This document shows, in pieces, positions 8,391 through 18,395 of a stretch of DNA of 45,916 bases (position 1 is its first letter; each line of letters starts with the position of its first letter). The notes under the pieces are model-generated. The model was not told where the DNA came from. It saw nothing but the letters and a program-made list of their open reading frames with translations, and made no database searches. This DNA comes from Chloroflexota bacterium. GTDB taxonomy: Bacteria; Chloroflexota; Dehalococcoidia; SM23-28-2; RBG-16-64-32. A program made the translations under genes and the position numbers. The stretch covers positions 1,737 to 47,652 of the forward strand of contig JACZRQ010000007.1 of NCBI GenBank assembly GCA_022574655.1, in the 5' to 3' direction.

Positions 8391-9746
8391 ATGGAGCCGC
8401 AGGTCCAGTACGCGAAGACAAGCGACGGGGTGAACATCGCCTATGCGACGACTGGAGAGGGGCCGCCGCTGGTCGTCTGCCCCGACAGCTGGGAGCAGTT
8501 TTCCCTTTATCAACAAGTACCCTTCTATAACGCCCTGATGGAACGGCTCGGAAAGGGCCGGCTCCTCGTCCAATACGATGGTCGAGGCACGGGCCTTTCG
8601 GAGAGAAAGGTCGAGGACTTCTCGCTAGAGGCCCGCCTCCGAGACCTGGAGGCCGTGGTGCGGGCGGCCCGCATAAGGCGCTTCGCCCTTTATGCGACCA
8701 CAACATCTGGACCCGTCGCCATCGCCTACGCGGCCCACCATCAACGACAGGTCGGCCAGCTCATCTTGTACGGGACGTTCAGCCACGGGGCCGAAGTGAT
8801 GCCCCCGGAACAGCTCAACCCGCTCATCGAACTCTGCCGTAGCAACTGGGAACTCGCCTCTCAGGTCCTTTCTGACTTATCAAGCAGAGAACAGTACCCG
8901 GATGTGGGTGTCCAGATGTCGGAACTCTTTCGAGCGTCCTGCACCGGCGAGGTTGCGGCGGAGATCCTTGCCCAGGGTTTAGAGATAGACGTCGACGACC
9001 TCCTTCCACTGGTAAAGGCGCCAACTCTAGTCATCCATCGCCGGAGCGACTCCCTCGTTCCGTTCACTCTGGGTCAAAAGCTGGCTGCGGGAATCCGGAA
9101 AGCCCGATTCATACCCCTGGAAGGCACCCATCATGCTTCGTATCTGGGCGAATCAGAGCCGGTAATCCGAGCGATAGATGAATTTCTTGGCGAGGGCGCG
9201 GAGGCGGGCCTTAAGCTTGCGCCGGATGACGTCCACACCATCCTCTTCACGGACGTCGAAGGCTCAACCGCGCTGATGGAGCGCCTCGGCGACGCGAAGG
9301 CCCGCGATCTCCTCCGCGAGCACGAACGTATGGTGCGGGAGGCGCTGAAGAGCCACCGCGGCTCCGAGGTTAAGACCATGGGCGACGGCTTCATGACCTC
9401 GTTCGGATCGGCGACGGCTGCGCTGGGATGCGCGATCACCATGCAACGGGCGTTCGCCGAGCACAACGAGTCGGCGGACGAGCCGATCAAAGTGCGGATC
9501 GGTCTTAACGCGGGTGAACCGATCGCCGAGGACGATCCAGGCGGACGTGCTGATCTCTTCGGGACGGCAGTGAATATGGCGGCGCGAATTGCGGCGAAGG
9601 CAGAGGGTGGGGAGATCCTGGTCTCGAACGTGGTGCGGGAGCTTTCCGCCGGTAAAGGCTTTCTGTTCAACGACCGCGGCGACGCCGTGCTCCGAGGCTT
9701 CGAGGACCCGGTGCGGTTGTACGAGGTCTCCTGGCGCGAAAGCTGA
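8391..9746 (+). CDS. alpha/beta hydrolase-like - class III adenylate/guanylate cyclase fusion protein (paralog 2)
   Basis: Tandem paralog of 7024-8361; cyclase motifs ILFTDVEGSTAL, EVKTMGDGFMTSF, DLFGTAVNMAARI; hydrolase elbow degenerate (YATTTSGP). Confidence 0.93.
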   Translation: MEPQVQYAKTSDGVNIAYATTGEGPPLVVCPDSWEQFSLYQQVPFYNALMERLGKGRLLVQYDGRGTGLSERKVEDFSLEARLRDLEAVVRAARIRRFALYATTTSGPVAIAYAAHHQRQVGQLILYGTFSHGAEVMPPEQLNPLIELCRSNWELASQVLSDLSSREQYPDVGVQMSELFRASCTGEVAAEILAQGLEIDVDDLLPLVKAPTLVIHRRSDSLVPFTLGQKLAAGIRKARFIPLEGTHHASYLGESEPVIRAIDEFLGEGAEAGLKLAPDDVHTILFTDVEGSTALMERLGDAKARDLLREHERMVREALKSHRGSEVKTMGDGFMTSFGSATAALGCAITMQRAFAEHNESADEPIKVRIGLNAGEPIAEDDPGGRADLFGTAVNMAARIAAKAEGGEILVSNVVRELSAGKGFLFNDRGDAVLRGFEDPVRLYEVSWRES

Positions 9747-9749
9747 GGG

Positions 9750-10145
9750 CTAGCTAGCCGCCGCTAGCTTCGCGTTGACGCCCTTCATCCGCTCGAGGAC
9801 CGTCGGGTGCTGCCGGCTGGCCTCGTCAAGCTCGTACTTGTAGCCCCACTCGGCGATCATCTTCAGGATGGGCACCAGTCCGCGGCCCTTCTCCGTCAGT
9901 AAGTACTCCGCGCGCGGCGGGTGGTCGCTGTAGAACGAACGCTCTAGCACGTCCGCTGCTTCCAGCCGTTTCAGGCGCTGTGAGAGCAGGTTGGGCGATA
10001 TCCCGTCCAACGACTCGAGGAGATCGCTGTATTTCGTGATCCCGAACGTGATGTCTCTGAGCACGAGAATCGTCCAGCGGTCGCCGATGACGTCGAGAGT
10101 CCTGGCGACAGGGCACAACTCCTGGGAAGCGTAAGTCCGTTTCAT
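9750..10145 (-). CDS. HxlR family winged-helix transcriptional regulator
   Basis: CPVARTLDVIGDRWTILVLRDITFGITKYSDLLESLDGISPNLLSQRLKRLEAADVLER: canonical HxlR N-terminal Cys and wHTH. Confidence 0.95.
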   Translation of the reverse strand: MKRTYASQELCPVARTLDVIGDRWTILVLRDITFGITKYSDLLESLDGISPNLLSQRLKRLEAADVLERSFYSDHPPRAEYLLTEKGRGLVPILKMIAEWGYKYELDEASRQHPTVLERMKGVNAKLAAAS

Positions 10146-10153
10146 GACACTTC

Positions 10154-10198
10154 ATTATTAGATAGATGCTTGACAAAAGTCAAGAGACTACGTATCGT
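10154..10198. promoter_or_regulatory. overlapping divergent promoters sharing a palindromic -35/operator (CTTGACAAAAGTCAAG)
   Basis: Plus strand: TTGACA (10170-10175), 17 bp, TATCGT (10193-10198). Minus strand: TTGACT (10183-10178), about 18 bp, AATAAT (10159-10154). Palindrome at 10169-10184. Confidence 0.6.
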
Positions 10199-10242
10199 AC
10201 TAGCCAGTAGCTACTTAATTTGATAGTAAGGAGGTCTCTGAC

Positions 10243-10500
10243 ATGTTCGAGCTGTATTACAGCGAGAAGCTACGAGAGCTAGAGGTGGAACGACTAGGGC
10301 GTCTTTTGCCGCACCAGGTATCCGTGCTCGAGCAACCGCCGCCGCGGGCTCGCGATGAGGCCACGTTCCTCGGCGCCCTGTTGACCAGGCTCAAGGCGCT
10401 GACTATACGAAGGGTAGCAACCAATGTGCCGCTCGACGTCGGAAACTCAGCCAAGGAGAGCGCATGTTCAGGCGAATCGGCAACCTTGCGATCAAACTAA
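10243..10500 (+). CDS. small hypothetical protein (85 aa), overlapping the MMPL start
   Basis: Strong SD (aaggaggt) 10 nt before ATG; downstream of a good promoter; overlaps the next gene by 37 nt in another frame. Confidence 0.5.
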   Translation: MFELYYSEKLRELEVERLGRLLPHQVSVLEQPPPRARDEATFLGALLTRLKALTIRRVATNVPLDVGNSAKESACSGESATLRSN

Positions 10501-12728
10501 GGTTCCTTGCCCTGGCCAGCGCCGTCGTCGTCGTCCTGGCCGGCCTCGCCTATGGGTCGGGAGCGCCGGATGACCTCGTCTCCGGGGGCTTCGACGACCC
10601 GGGCAGCGACTCGGTTGAGGTCCAGCAGCGTCTCGTCCAGGATCTTGGCCTCGGTGAAGCCGACATCATCGCTGTTTTCGGCGACGAGTCTACGTCTGTC
10701 GACGATCTCACGTTTGCTACCTCGGTTCAGGACACGCTGGCGAGCGTCGCGGCGAACGAACGAGTCGCAAACATCGATTCGTATTACAGTACCGGGAGCG
10801 AGGCCCTGGTCTCGTTCGATCGCAGCCAGACGTTTGCCGTGGTCAACCTGAGGGGCAGCGAAGACGAGAAGATCGATGCGCTCCCTGAGATCGAATCGGT
10901 GCTGCGAGCGTCGTCCGTTCCGGTGCAGCTTGGCGGCATCACCTTCACTTTCGACAACGTCAGCGATCAAGTCGAGAAGGATCTGCGCCGCGCCGAGCTG
11001 CTGGCCTTCGCCATACTAGCGGTGCTCTTGGTCATCGTCTTCGGCAGCCTCGTCGCCGCGTTCCTGCCGCTGGTCATCGGCGGGCTGTCTATACTCTCGA
11101 CGATGATCGCCCTGCGGCTGATCGCTCAGTTCACGGACATCAGCATCTTCTCTCTGAACACCGTCGTTCTGCTGGGGTTGGGTCTCTCCATCGACTATTC
11201 CCTGATCATGGTCAACCGCTATCGAGAGGAGCTTAGCAAAGGTCTGGACCCGTCCAGCGCGATCGTGCGGATGGTATCGACGGCGGGAAAGACCGTCGCC
11301 TTCTCCGGTATCGCCGTAGCCGCCAGCATGCTCGGCCTTCTCTTCTTCCCGCAGCTATTCCTGCAGAGCATGGGCCTTGGCGGCGCCCTTGTCGCCTTCA
11401 TCGCCGTCCTGTGGTCATTGACGGTCCTTCCGGCGATTCTGGCGGTGCTTGGCACCCGGATCAACTCGCTTTCGATCCGGCGGGCCTGGATCGAGGGTAA
11501 CGGATCGGCGTTTTGGGCGAACACTGCGAGCTGGGTGATGCGGCGCCCGTTGCTGGTCGGCGGGGTAGTCGCAGTGATCCTGATCGCCGCCGCTTTGCCG
11601 TTTTTGCGCGTTGAACTCACGAACCCGGACCCGCGCGTGCTGGGCGAAGGTGCGGAGCCGCGACAGGTGTTCGAGCTGCTGCGTGACGGCGACCGCTTTC
11701 CTGCTAACGAGACCACGCCCGTGCAGGTCCTGGTCGATACACCTGGAGATTCCCTGGCGCCGGAGAGCGTCGACCTGCTCTTCGAGTACGTCGAGGAGAT
11801 AGAGGGCGTGGAGGGAGTCCAGCGTGTCGACAGCGTTGTCAGCCTCGATCCTTCGTTTAGCGCCGACGACTACAAGGTGCTGTACGCCCAGCCGGTGGAC
11901 CAGCTCGATCCGGGCGTAGCCGCATTCGTCGATCGCTCCACCAACGGGCAGACGACCCTTTTGACCGTGGTACTCGAATCGCACTCCTTATCGGAAGAGG
12001 CGTTGGACGCGGCGGGGGCGATCCGGGCGATCGATCCCCCAGCCGGGCTGAGGCCGCTCGTTGGCGGCGAAGGCGCAAGGCTCCTGGACTCTCGTGACGC
12101 CGTTGTACACGCTCTGCCACTTGCCCTCACGTTTATCGCGGTCGTGACGTTCGTCACGCTGTTCCTCGCGTTCGGGTCGGTGGTGATCCCGATTAAGGCG
12201 ATGATCATGAACTTCCTGTCCCTGGGAGCGGCTTTTGGGGTGCTCGTCCTGATCTTCCAGGACGGCCGTCTCGAAGGCCTGCTCGACTTCGAGTCCGTCG
12301 GAGCGATCGTTCTCAGTGTGCCGGTGTTCACATTCGCGGTCGTGTTTGGCTTGTCGATGGACTACGAGGTCTTCCTCCTCAGCCGGATCAAGGAGGAGTA
12401 CGACCTCACCGGCGATAACGAATTGAGCGTGGCACGGGGGTTGGAGCGAACGGGACGCATCATCACCAGCGCCGCGCTTCTGCTGGTGGTGGTGACGGGC
12501 GCGTTCGCCACCAGTCAGATCATCTTCATCAAGCAGCTGGGCGTGGGCACCGCGGTGGCTATCGCGTTGGACGCGACGATCATCCGGGCGCTGCTGGTGC
12601 CGGCGGCGATGCGTCTGATGGGCGACTGGAACTGGTGGGCCCCTGGGCCGCTTCACCGGCTGTGGCTGAAGCTGGGAGTGGGTAATCTGGAGGGCGGCCC
12701 GGGGGAGAAGGAGCCCGAGGCGGGATAG
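10464..12728 (+). CDS. MMPL/RND superfamily transporter
   Basis: 754 aa, repeated TM blocks, LGLGLSIDYSLIMVNRYREEL and VFGLSMDYEVFLLSRIKEEYD motifs typical of MMPL family. Confidence 0.95.
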   Translation: MFRRIGNLAIKLRFLALASAVVVVLAGLAYGSGAPDDLVSGGFDDPGSDSVEVQQRLVQDLGLGEADIIAVFGDESTSVDDLTFATSVQDTLASVAANERVANIDSYYSTGSEALVSFDRSQTFAVVNLRGSEDEKIDALPEIESVLRASSVPVQLGGITFTFDNVSDQVEKDLRRAELLAFAILAVLLVIVFGSLVAAFLPLVIGGLSILSTMIALRLIAQFTDISIFSLNTVVLLGLGLSIDYSLIMVNRYREELSKGLDPSSAIVRMVSTAGKTVAFSGIAVAASMLGLLFFPQLFLQSMGLGGALVAFIAVLWSLTVLPAILAVLGTRINSLSIRRAWIEGNGSAFWANTASWVMRRPLLVGGVVAVILIAAALPFLRVELTNPDPRVLGEGAEPRQVFELLRDGDRFPANETTPVQVLVDTPGDSLAPESVDLLFEYVEEIEGVEGVQRVDSVVSLDPSFSADDYKVLYAQPVDQLDPGVAAFVDRSTNGQTTLLTVVLESHSLSEEALDAAGAIRAIDPPAGLRPLVGGEGARLLDSRDAVVHALPLALTFIAVVTFVTLFLAFGSVVIPIKAMIMNFLSLGAAFGVLVLIFQDGRLEGLLDFESVGAIVLSVPVFTFAVVFGLSMDYEVFLLSRIKEEYDLTGDNELSVARGLERTGRIITSAALLLVVVTGAFATSQIIFIKQLGVGTAVAIALDATIIRALLVPAAMRLMGDWNWWAPGPLHRLWLKLGVGNLEGGPGEKEPEAG

Positions 12729-12760
12729 GGCTCGCAATCTGGATGCACGGTCCGGTCGCG

Positions 12761-12784
12761 TGGAGGGTTGAAGCCCTCCGCTAC
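12761..12784 (-). repeat. TTCA-loop intergenic palindrome (copy 1)
   Basis: Reverse complement gtagcggagggcttcaaccctcca matches 44575-44598 at 23/24 positions. Confidence 0.65.
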
Positions 12785-12795
12785 AACCTGAATAA

Positions 12796-12827
12796 AAAGC
12801 CCCCCCGGCCTCAAGGCCGGGGGGCTT
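12796..12827. terminator. bidirectional intrinsic terminator between convergent MMPL and groEL
   Basis: aaaaagccccccCGGCCtcaaGGCCGggggggctt: long GC hairpin between convergent genes. Confidence 0.8.
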
Positions 12828-12852
12828 CTCTGTTCCTTGGTTCTGGCTACTG

Positions 12853-14487
<1,635 letters not shown>

Positions 14488-14556
14488 CTAAATCGTCGAA
14501 CACGGAGCGTATATCAGGAAGCAAGAGCGGACTCTGCTCCCGCCGGGCTTCGCTAG

Positions 14557-14895
14557 CTAAGCCAGCTTGGCGAGGATGTCGCTCTCTTTGAGGACCATGT
14601 AGTCCTCGGAGTCGCCGTAGATGCCGGACGGGACCTCTTGGCCGCTGTACTTGGCGTACAGGACCTTGTCGCCCTTCTTGACATCGATCGCGATCCGCTT
14701 GCTGTTGTCGTCTAGGCGTCCCGGCCCGACGGCGATAACGTCGCCCAGCTGCGGCTTCTCCTGCGCGGTGTCGGGGATGACGAGGCCGCTGGCGCGGACT
14801 TCGTCCTGCCTGCTCTGCCTGACGACGATGCGGTCACCCAGAGGGACGACCTTTGGACTGGACTTCTTGGCGGCTTTTGCCGTCTTCTTAGCCAC
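14557..14895 (-). CDS. groES: co-chaperonin GroES (10 kDa)
   Basis: VVPLGDRIVVRQ...GLVIPDTAQEKPQLGDVIAVGPG...DKVLYAKYSGQE; N-terminal Lys-rich extension. Confidence 0.97.
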   Translation of the reverse strand: MAKKTAKAAKKSSPKVVPLGDRIVVRQSRQDEVRASGLVIPDTAQEKPQLGDVIAVGPGRLDDNSKRIAIDVKKGDKVLYAKYSGQEVPSGIYGDSEDYMVLKESDILAKLA

Positions 14896-14955
14896 GATGG
14901 CTCTCCTCCTTCTGTTCCGTAGAGCGCGTAATAGCGGTAGCTCTTGATGGGCGGG

Positions 14956-14982
14956 TTAGCACTCTCGAATGGGGAGTGCTAA
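14956..14982. promoter_or_regulatory. CIRCE operator (HrcA-binding site)
   Basis: TTAGCACTC-tcgaatggg-GAGTGCTAA: perfect 9-N9-9 consensus upstream of groES. Confidence 0.97.
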
Positions 14983-15078
14983 CAGTCGTCATCTTAAGAC
15001 AGGCGAGCGCGCTGGTGCAAGCCCTCCGGACATACTTCGTGCGCGCCTGGCGGAAATACCTACGCCGCCTTGTGGAGT

Positions 15079-15094
15079 TACACGAAACCGTGTA
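15079..15094. promoter_or_regulatory. palindromic candidate operator upstream of the XRE regulator
   Basis: TACACG-aaac-CGTGTA, perfect 6-bp arms, about 30 bp upstream of the GTG start. Confidence 0.4.
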
Positions 15095-15124
15095 GGATTT
15101 ACTCTGGGTGAGAGGAGCTCTGAA

Positions 15125-15379
15125 GTGAGCGACAGCGGCTCGAGACGGCAAGAACGCTATCCCTGGCGCGCCGCTGCCGTACGCTCCCTCCGCCGTCACC
15201 TGGAGATGAGCCAGAACGCTTTCGCGGACGAACTGGGAACGCGGCAGCAGACCGTCAGCGAATGGGAGACGGGGCGTTACCGGCCCCGAGGCACGTCGGT
15301 GCGCCTCCTCAGTATCATCGCTGAACGTGCGGGCTTCGAGTACGACCCCGGCGGCGGCAGCGGGGATGAGCGGGAATGA
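15125..15379 (+). CDS. XRE-family helix-turn-helix DNA-binding protein
   Basis: VRSLRRHLEMSQNAFADELGTRQQTVSEWETGRYRPRGTSVRLLSIIAERAGF; likely GTG start at 15125 after an SD-like gagagg. Confidence 0.85.
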   Translation: MSDSGSRRQERYPWRAAAVRSLRRHLEMSQNAFADELGTRQQTVSEWETGRYRPRGTSVRLLSIIAERAGFEYDPGGGSGDERE

Positions 15380-16611
15380 CCGGCGATCACGCCCTGATCA
15401 CGGAGCCCGGCGCGCGCTACAGTCCGGACGGCGGGCCGGCGCAGCCCGCGACGGCTCTCAGAGAGTCCGACCTCTCCCGGATCTGGGAGGGCCAGACGTT
15501 TCCTCCGGAGGCGATGACGACCAGAGGCGGCGACCGTCTGCGTGTGATCTACCGTGGCCGCCGCGGCCGGGGCGCCGGACCTGACTTTCGCGACGCGATC
15601 ATCGCCGCCCCTTCGGGTCTGTTGGAGGGCGACGTGGAGTTGCACCTGCGCAGCAGCGACTTTCGCCGGCACGGGCATCACCTTGACCCGGCCTACGACG
15701 GCCTGGCGATGCACCTCGTGCTCCGCCACGATGACGGCGCCGACACCCAGCTCTGCAGCGGCCGCCGCGTACCGGTCGTCGCCCTCGCCGATTGGCTGGA
15801 GGCGAGGACCGATCAGCTCATCGAGTGGCTGCAACGCGCGCCTGTCTGGCAGGAGCCCTGCCGCAGCGCCGTGAACAGGCTCGGGCAAGAAGCTGTCTCG
15901 CGGACGCTGGATCGGCTGGGCGAGATACGCTTTCGGCAGAAGACCGCCGCCTGCGGCAAGGAGCTGTCCGCAGCGGCGCCGGACGACGTCCTCTGGAGCG
16001 GCCTCCTGGAGGCACTCGGCTACGGCGGGCATCGCGAACGCTTCCGTGAGATCGCCGCCGCCGTCCCCTGGCGCCCATTGCGCGAGCGGTTGGCGGAGGC
16101 GGGTGGCGCAGCTTCGAGAAAGGCGCTGGCGACACGGCTGCTATCAGCGGCGTCCGCACGGCTATCCACCCCGACGCCTCAAGGCAGTTCCATCCGCCCG
16201 GCCAACCGCCTCGAACGGCGGCTCGCCGGTGCGGCGGCGCTCGCCGCTCGTTTTACGGAATCCGGGTTCACGGCGCAGTTGCTGCCGTTGCTCGAACCCG
16301 GCGGCAGCATTGCCGTCCGTTCCCTCATCCGTTCGTTGAGCGTCGAGGGGAGCATCGGCCGCAGCCGCGCCATCGAGATCGCCGCTAACGCTGTCTTGCC
16401 GCTGCTGGCAGCGCTCGAAAACGGCCGTTGGGAGCGTCCAGCGGAGCGCCTGTACGCGCTGCTGCCCCTGCCCGCTCGCTACGGGCCGGTGCGTCATCTG
16501 CACGACGCCCTGCCTGACGTCCGCATCGACTTCCGCCGCCAGCAGGGGATGCTTTACCTGCTGGGGCAGTACTGCACGCGCGGCGGTTGCGGACGCTGCC
16601 CCTTGTCTTAG
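15376..16611 (+). CDS. DUF2851 family protein
   Basis: DRLRVIYRGRRGRGAGPDFRDAIIAAPSGLLEGDVELHLRSSDFRRHGHHLDPAYDGLAMHLVLRHD... and C-terminal QYCTRGGCGRCPLS; overlaps the HTH gene by 4 nt. Confidence 0.85.
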   Translation: MTGDHALITEPGARYSPDGGPAQPATALRESDLSRIWEGQTFPPEAMTTRGGDRLRVIYRGRRGRGAGPDFRDAIIAAPSGLLEGDVELHLRSSDFRRHGHHLDPAYDGLAMHLVLRHDDGADTQLCSGRRVPVVALADWLEARTDQLIEWLQRAPVWQEPCRSAVNRLGQEAVSRTLDRLGEIRFRQKTAACGKELSAAAPDDVLWSGLLEALGYGGHRERFREIAAAVPWRPLRERLAEAGGAASRKALATRLLSAASARLSTPTPQGSSIRPANRLERRLAGAAALAARFTESGFTAQLLPLLEPGGSIAVRSLIRSLSVEGSIGRSRAIEIAANAVLPLLAALENGRWERPAERLYALLPLPARYGPVRHLHDALPDVRIDFRRQQGMLYLLGQYCTRGGCGRCPLS

Positions 16612-16678
16612 CAGGCGACAGGAGACACGGGACATGGGACACGTGTTATCCGTCGCTGGTTACATGGCGCCTCCCTCG

Positions 16679-17668
16679 TTAACCGATTTTGAGGCCCGGC
16701 TCGACGTCCAGATCGAGGTTCGAGCGCTCCCCGGCCGTCAACCGCCTGTAGGCGGCGGCGGCGATCATCGCGCCGTTGTCAGTGCAGAGCGCCGCCGGCG
16801 GCAGGATCACCGGCAGCGGCGAACGTGCGACGAGGTCCTTCCGCAGCAGCGTGTTGGCGGCGACGCCGCCGGCGAGCACGATCCGCCGCGCGCCGTGGTC
16901 CGTCGCGGCCTTGACCGCCTTCGTCACCAGCGAGTCGACGACCGACTCCTGGAAAGCGGCCGCCAGCTCCTCCCGGTTTGGGATATCGCCGTCCTCGCCG
17001 CGTGTGATCTGGAGCACCTTGGTCTTCAAGCCGCTGAACGAGAAGTCGTAGGGACGGTCGAGCCGGGCGCGCGGTAGCCGCAGCGAGGCGCTTTCGACGG
17101 ACGAGGCGAGGTTGTCGATCGCGGGCCCACCCGGAAAGCCGAGGCCGAGCAGCCGCGCCACCTTGTCGAACGCTTCTCCGGCGGCGTCGTCGACGGTCTC
17201 GCCGATTCGCTCGTACTCGCCGTGCCCCTTGACGAGCACGACGTCACTGTGGCCTCCGGATACGATGAGCGCTAACAGCGGGAACTCCGGTTCGTCGTCC
17301 GAGTCGAGCCAGGCGGCGTAGATGTGTCCCTCCAGGTGGTTAACGCCTAGGATCGGCACGCCGAGGTCGTACGCCAGGGCCTTCGCGAAGTTGACGCCGA
17401 CCAGCAGCGCCCCCGCCAGCCCGGGACCGTACGTCACCGCCACGGCATCGATCTGATCGATGGACACGTTCGCCGTACGCAGCGCTTCGTCGAGGATCGG
17501 AATTACGGCTTCGACGTGTTGCCTTGAGGCGATCTCAGGGACGACGCCGCCGTATTTCGCGTGCAGCTCGACTTGTGAGCTAACGGCGCTCGACAGCGTT
17601 CTGCGGCCGTCCTCGACGACGGCCATCGCTGTCTCGTCGCAGGAGGTTTCGATACCCAGTATCTTCAA
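16679..17668 (-). CDS. tsaD: tRNA N6-adenosine threonylcarbamoyltransferase
   Basis: MKILGIETSCDETAMAVVEDGR...VNHLEGHIYAAWL...VSGGHSDVVLVKGHGEYERIGETVDDAAGEAFDKVARLLGLGFPGGPAID; TTG start. Confidence 0.97.
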   Translation of the reverse strand: MKILGIETSCDETAMAVVEDGRRTLSSAVSSQVELHAKYGGVVPEIASRQHVEAVIPILDEALRTANVSIDQIDAVAVTYGPGLAGALLVGVNFAKALAYDLGVPILGVNHLEGHIYAAWLDSDDEPEFPLLALIVSGGHSDVVLVKGHGEYERIGETVDDAAGEAFDKVARLLGLGFPGGPAIDNLASSVESASLRLPRARLDRPYDFSFSGLKTKVLQITRGEDGDIPNREELAAAFQESVVDSLVTKAVKAATDHGARRIVLAGGVAANTLLRKDLVARSPLPVILPPAALCTDNGAMIAAAAYRRLTAGERSNLDLDVEPGLKIG

Positions 17669-18342
17669 GATTTGGTCTCGGGAGGCGGCTTCGCCGGTTC
17701 CGATTCGGCGGCGATGAGAACCGCTCCGCAGAGTTGCTCCTGGCGCAGGTGGCGAAACAGCTCCTTGAGAGCGTCGTCCGGTGGCAGCTCCAGGGCGGCG
17801 GCAAGCGTCTCCTCGCCTATCGCCGGGACGAGGCCCGGGGTCAGGATCACGAGCCGGTCACCAGCGACGAGGTCGTAGCGTGTGAACTGCGGCCAGATCT
17901 CGTCTCCGACGCCGAGCGTGCCTTGCGCCTCCGGCAGCGCCGGTACGATCTCGCTCGCGGCGAAGTCGCGGTAGAAGATCGCGCTCGAGGGCCCCGCCTG
18001 TCCGAGGTACGCTTCCCTTCCGCGAATCGCCAGAACGCTGGCGCCGGCGCCGATCTGGTGTTCGCGCATGCTGCGCTCGTTCCAATCGCGGAGGTTTTCG
18101 TGCGCCGCCTTGAGCGCTCTCAGCAGGCCGCCCGTTAACGAGACTTTCGTCTTGTGGAACGTCCGGCCGATCGCGTCACGCAGGTCGGAGCAGAACTCTT
18201 CGCTGCCGGGGAGCGCCGGGTGGACGATCACGTAGAGGTCGGAGGATTCCTCGTTGCGGGCCGGATCGGGAAAGGCGCCCACCCAGGGGCTATCTTCGGC
18301 GGCCTCTCCGTTGGCGATCCCGAACTTGCTCACCCACAGCAT
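17665..18342 (-). CDS. degenerate PP2C-like (PPM) domain protein
   Basis: GAGASVLAIRGREAYLGQAGPSSAIFYRDF and YDLVAGDRLVILTPGLVPAIGEETLAAAL resemble PPM cores; overlaps tsaD start (TTGA). Confidence 0.6.
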   Translation of the reverse strand: MLWVSKFGIANGEAAEDSPWVGAFPDPARNEESSDLYVIVHPALPGSEEFCSDLRDAIGRTFHKTKVSLTGGLLRALKAAHENLRDWNERSMREHQIGAGASVLAIRGREAYLGQAGPSSAIFYRDFAASEIVPALPEAQGTLGVGDEIWPQFTRYDLVAGDRLVILTPGLVPAIGEETLAAALELPPDDALKELFRHLRQEQLCGAVLIAAESEPAKPPPETKS

Positions 18343-18395
18343 TACGCCTCGATTATAGACGTGAGGCGGACAGCGTGGTTCGCCGGAGGTTGGTG

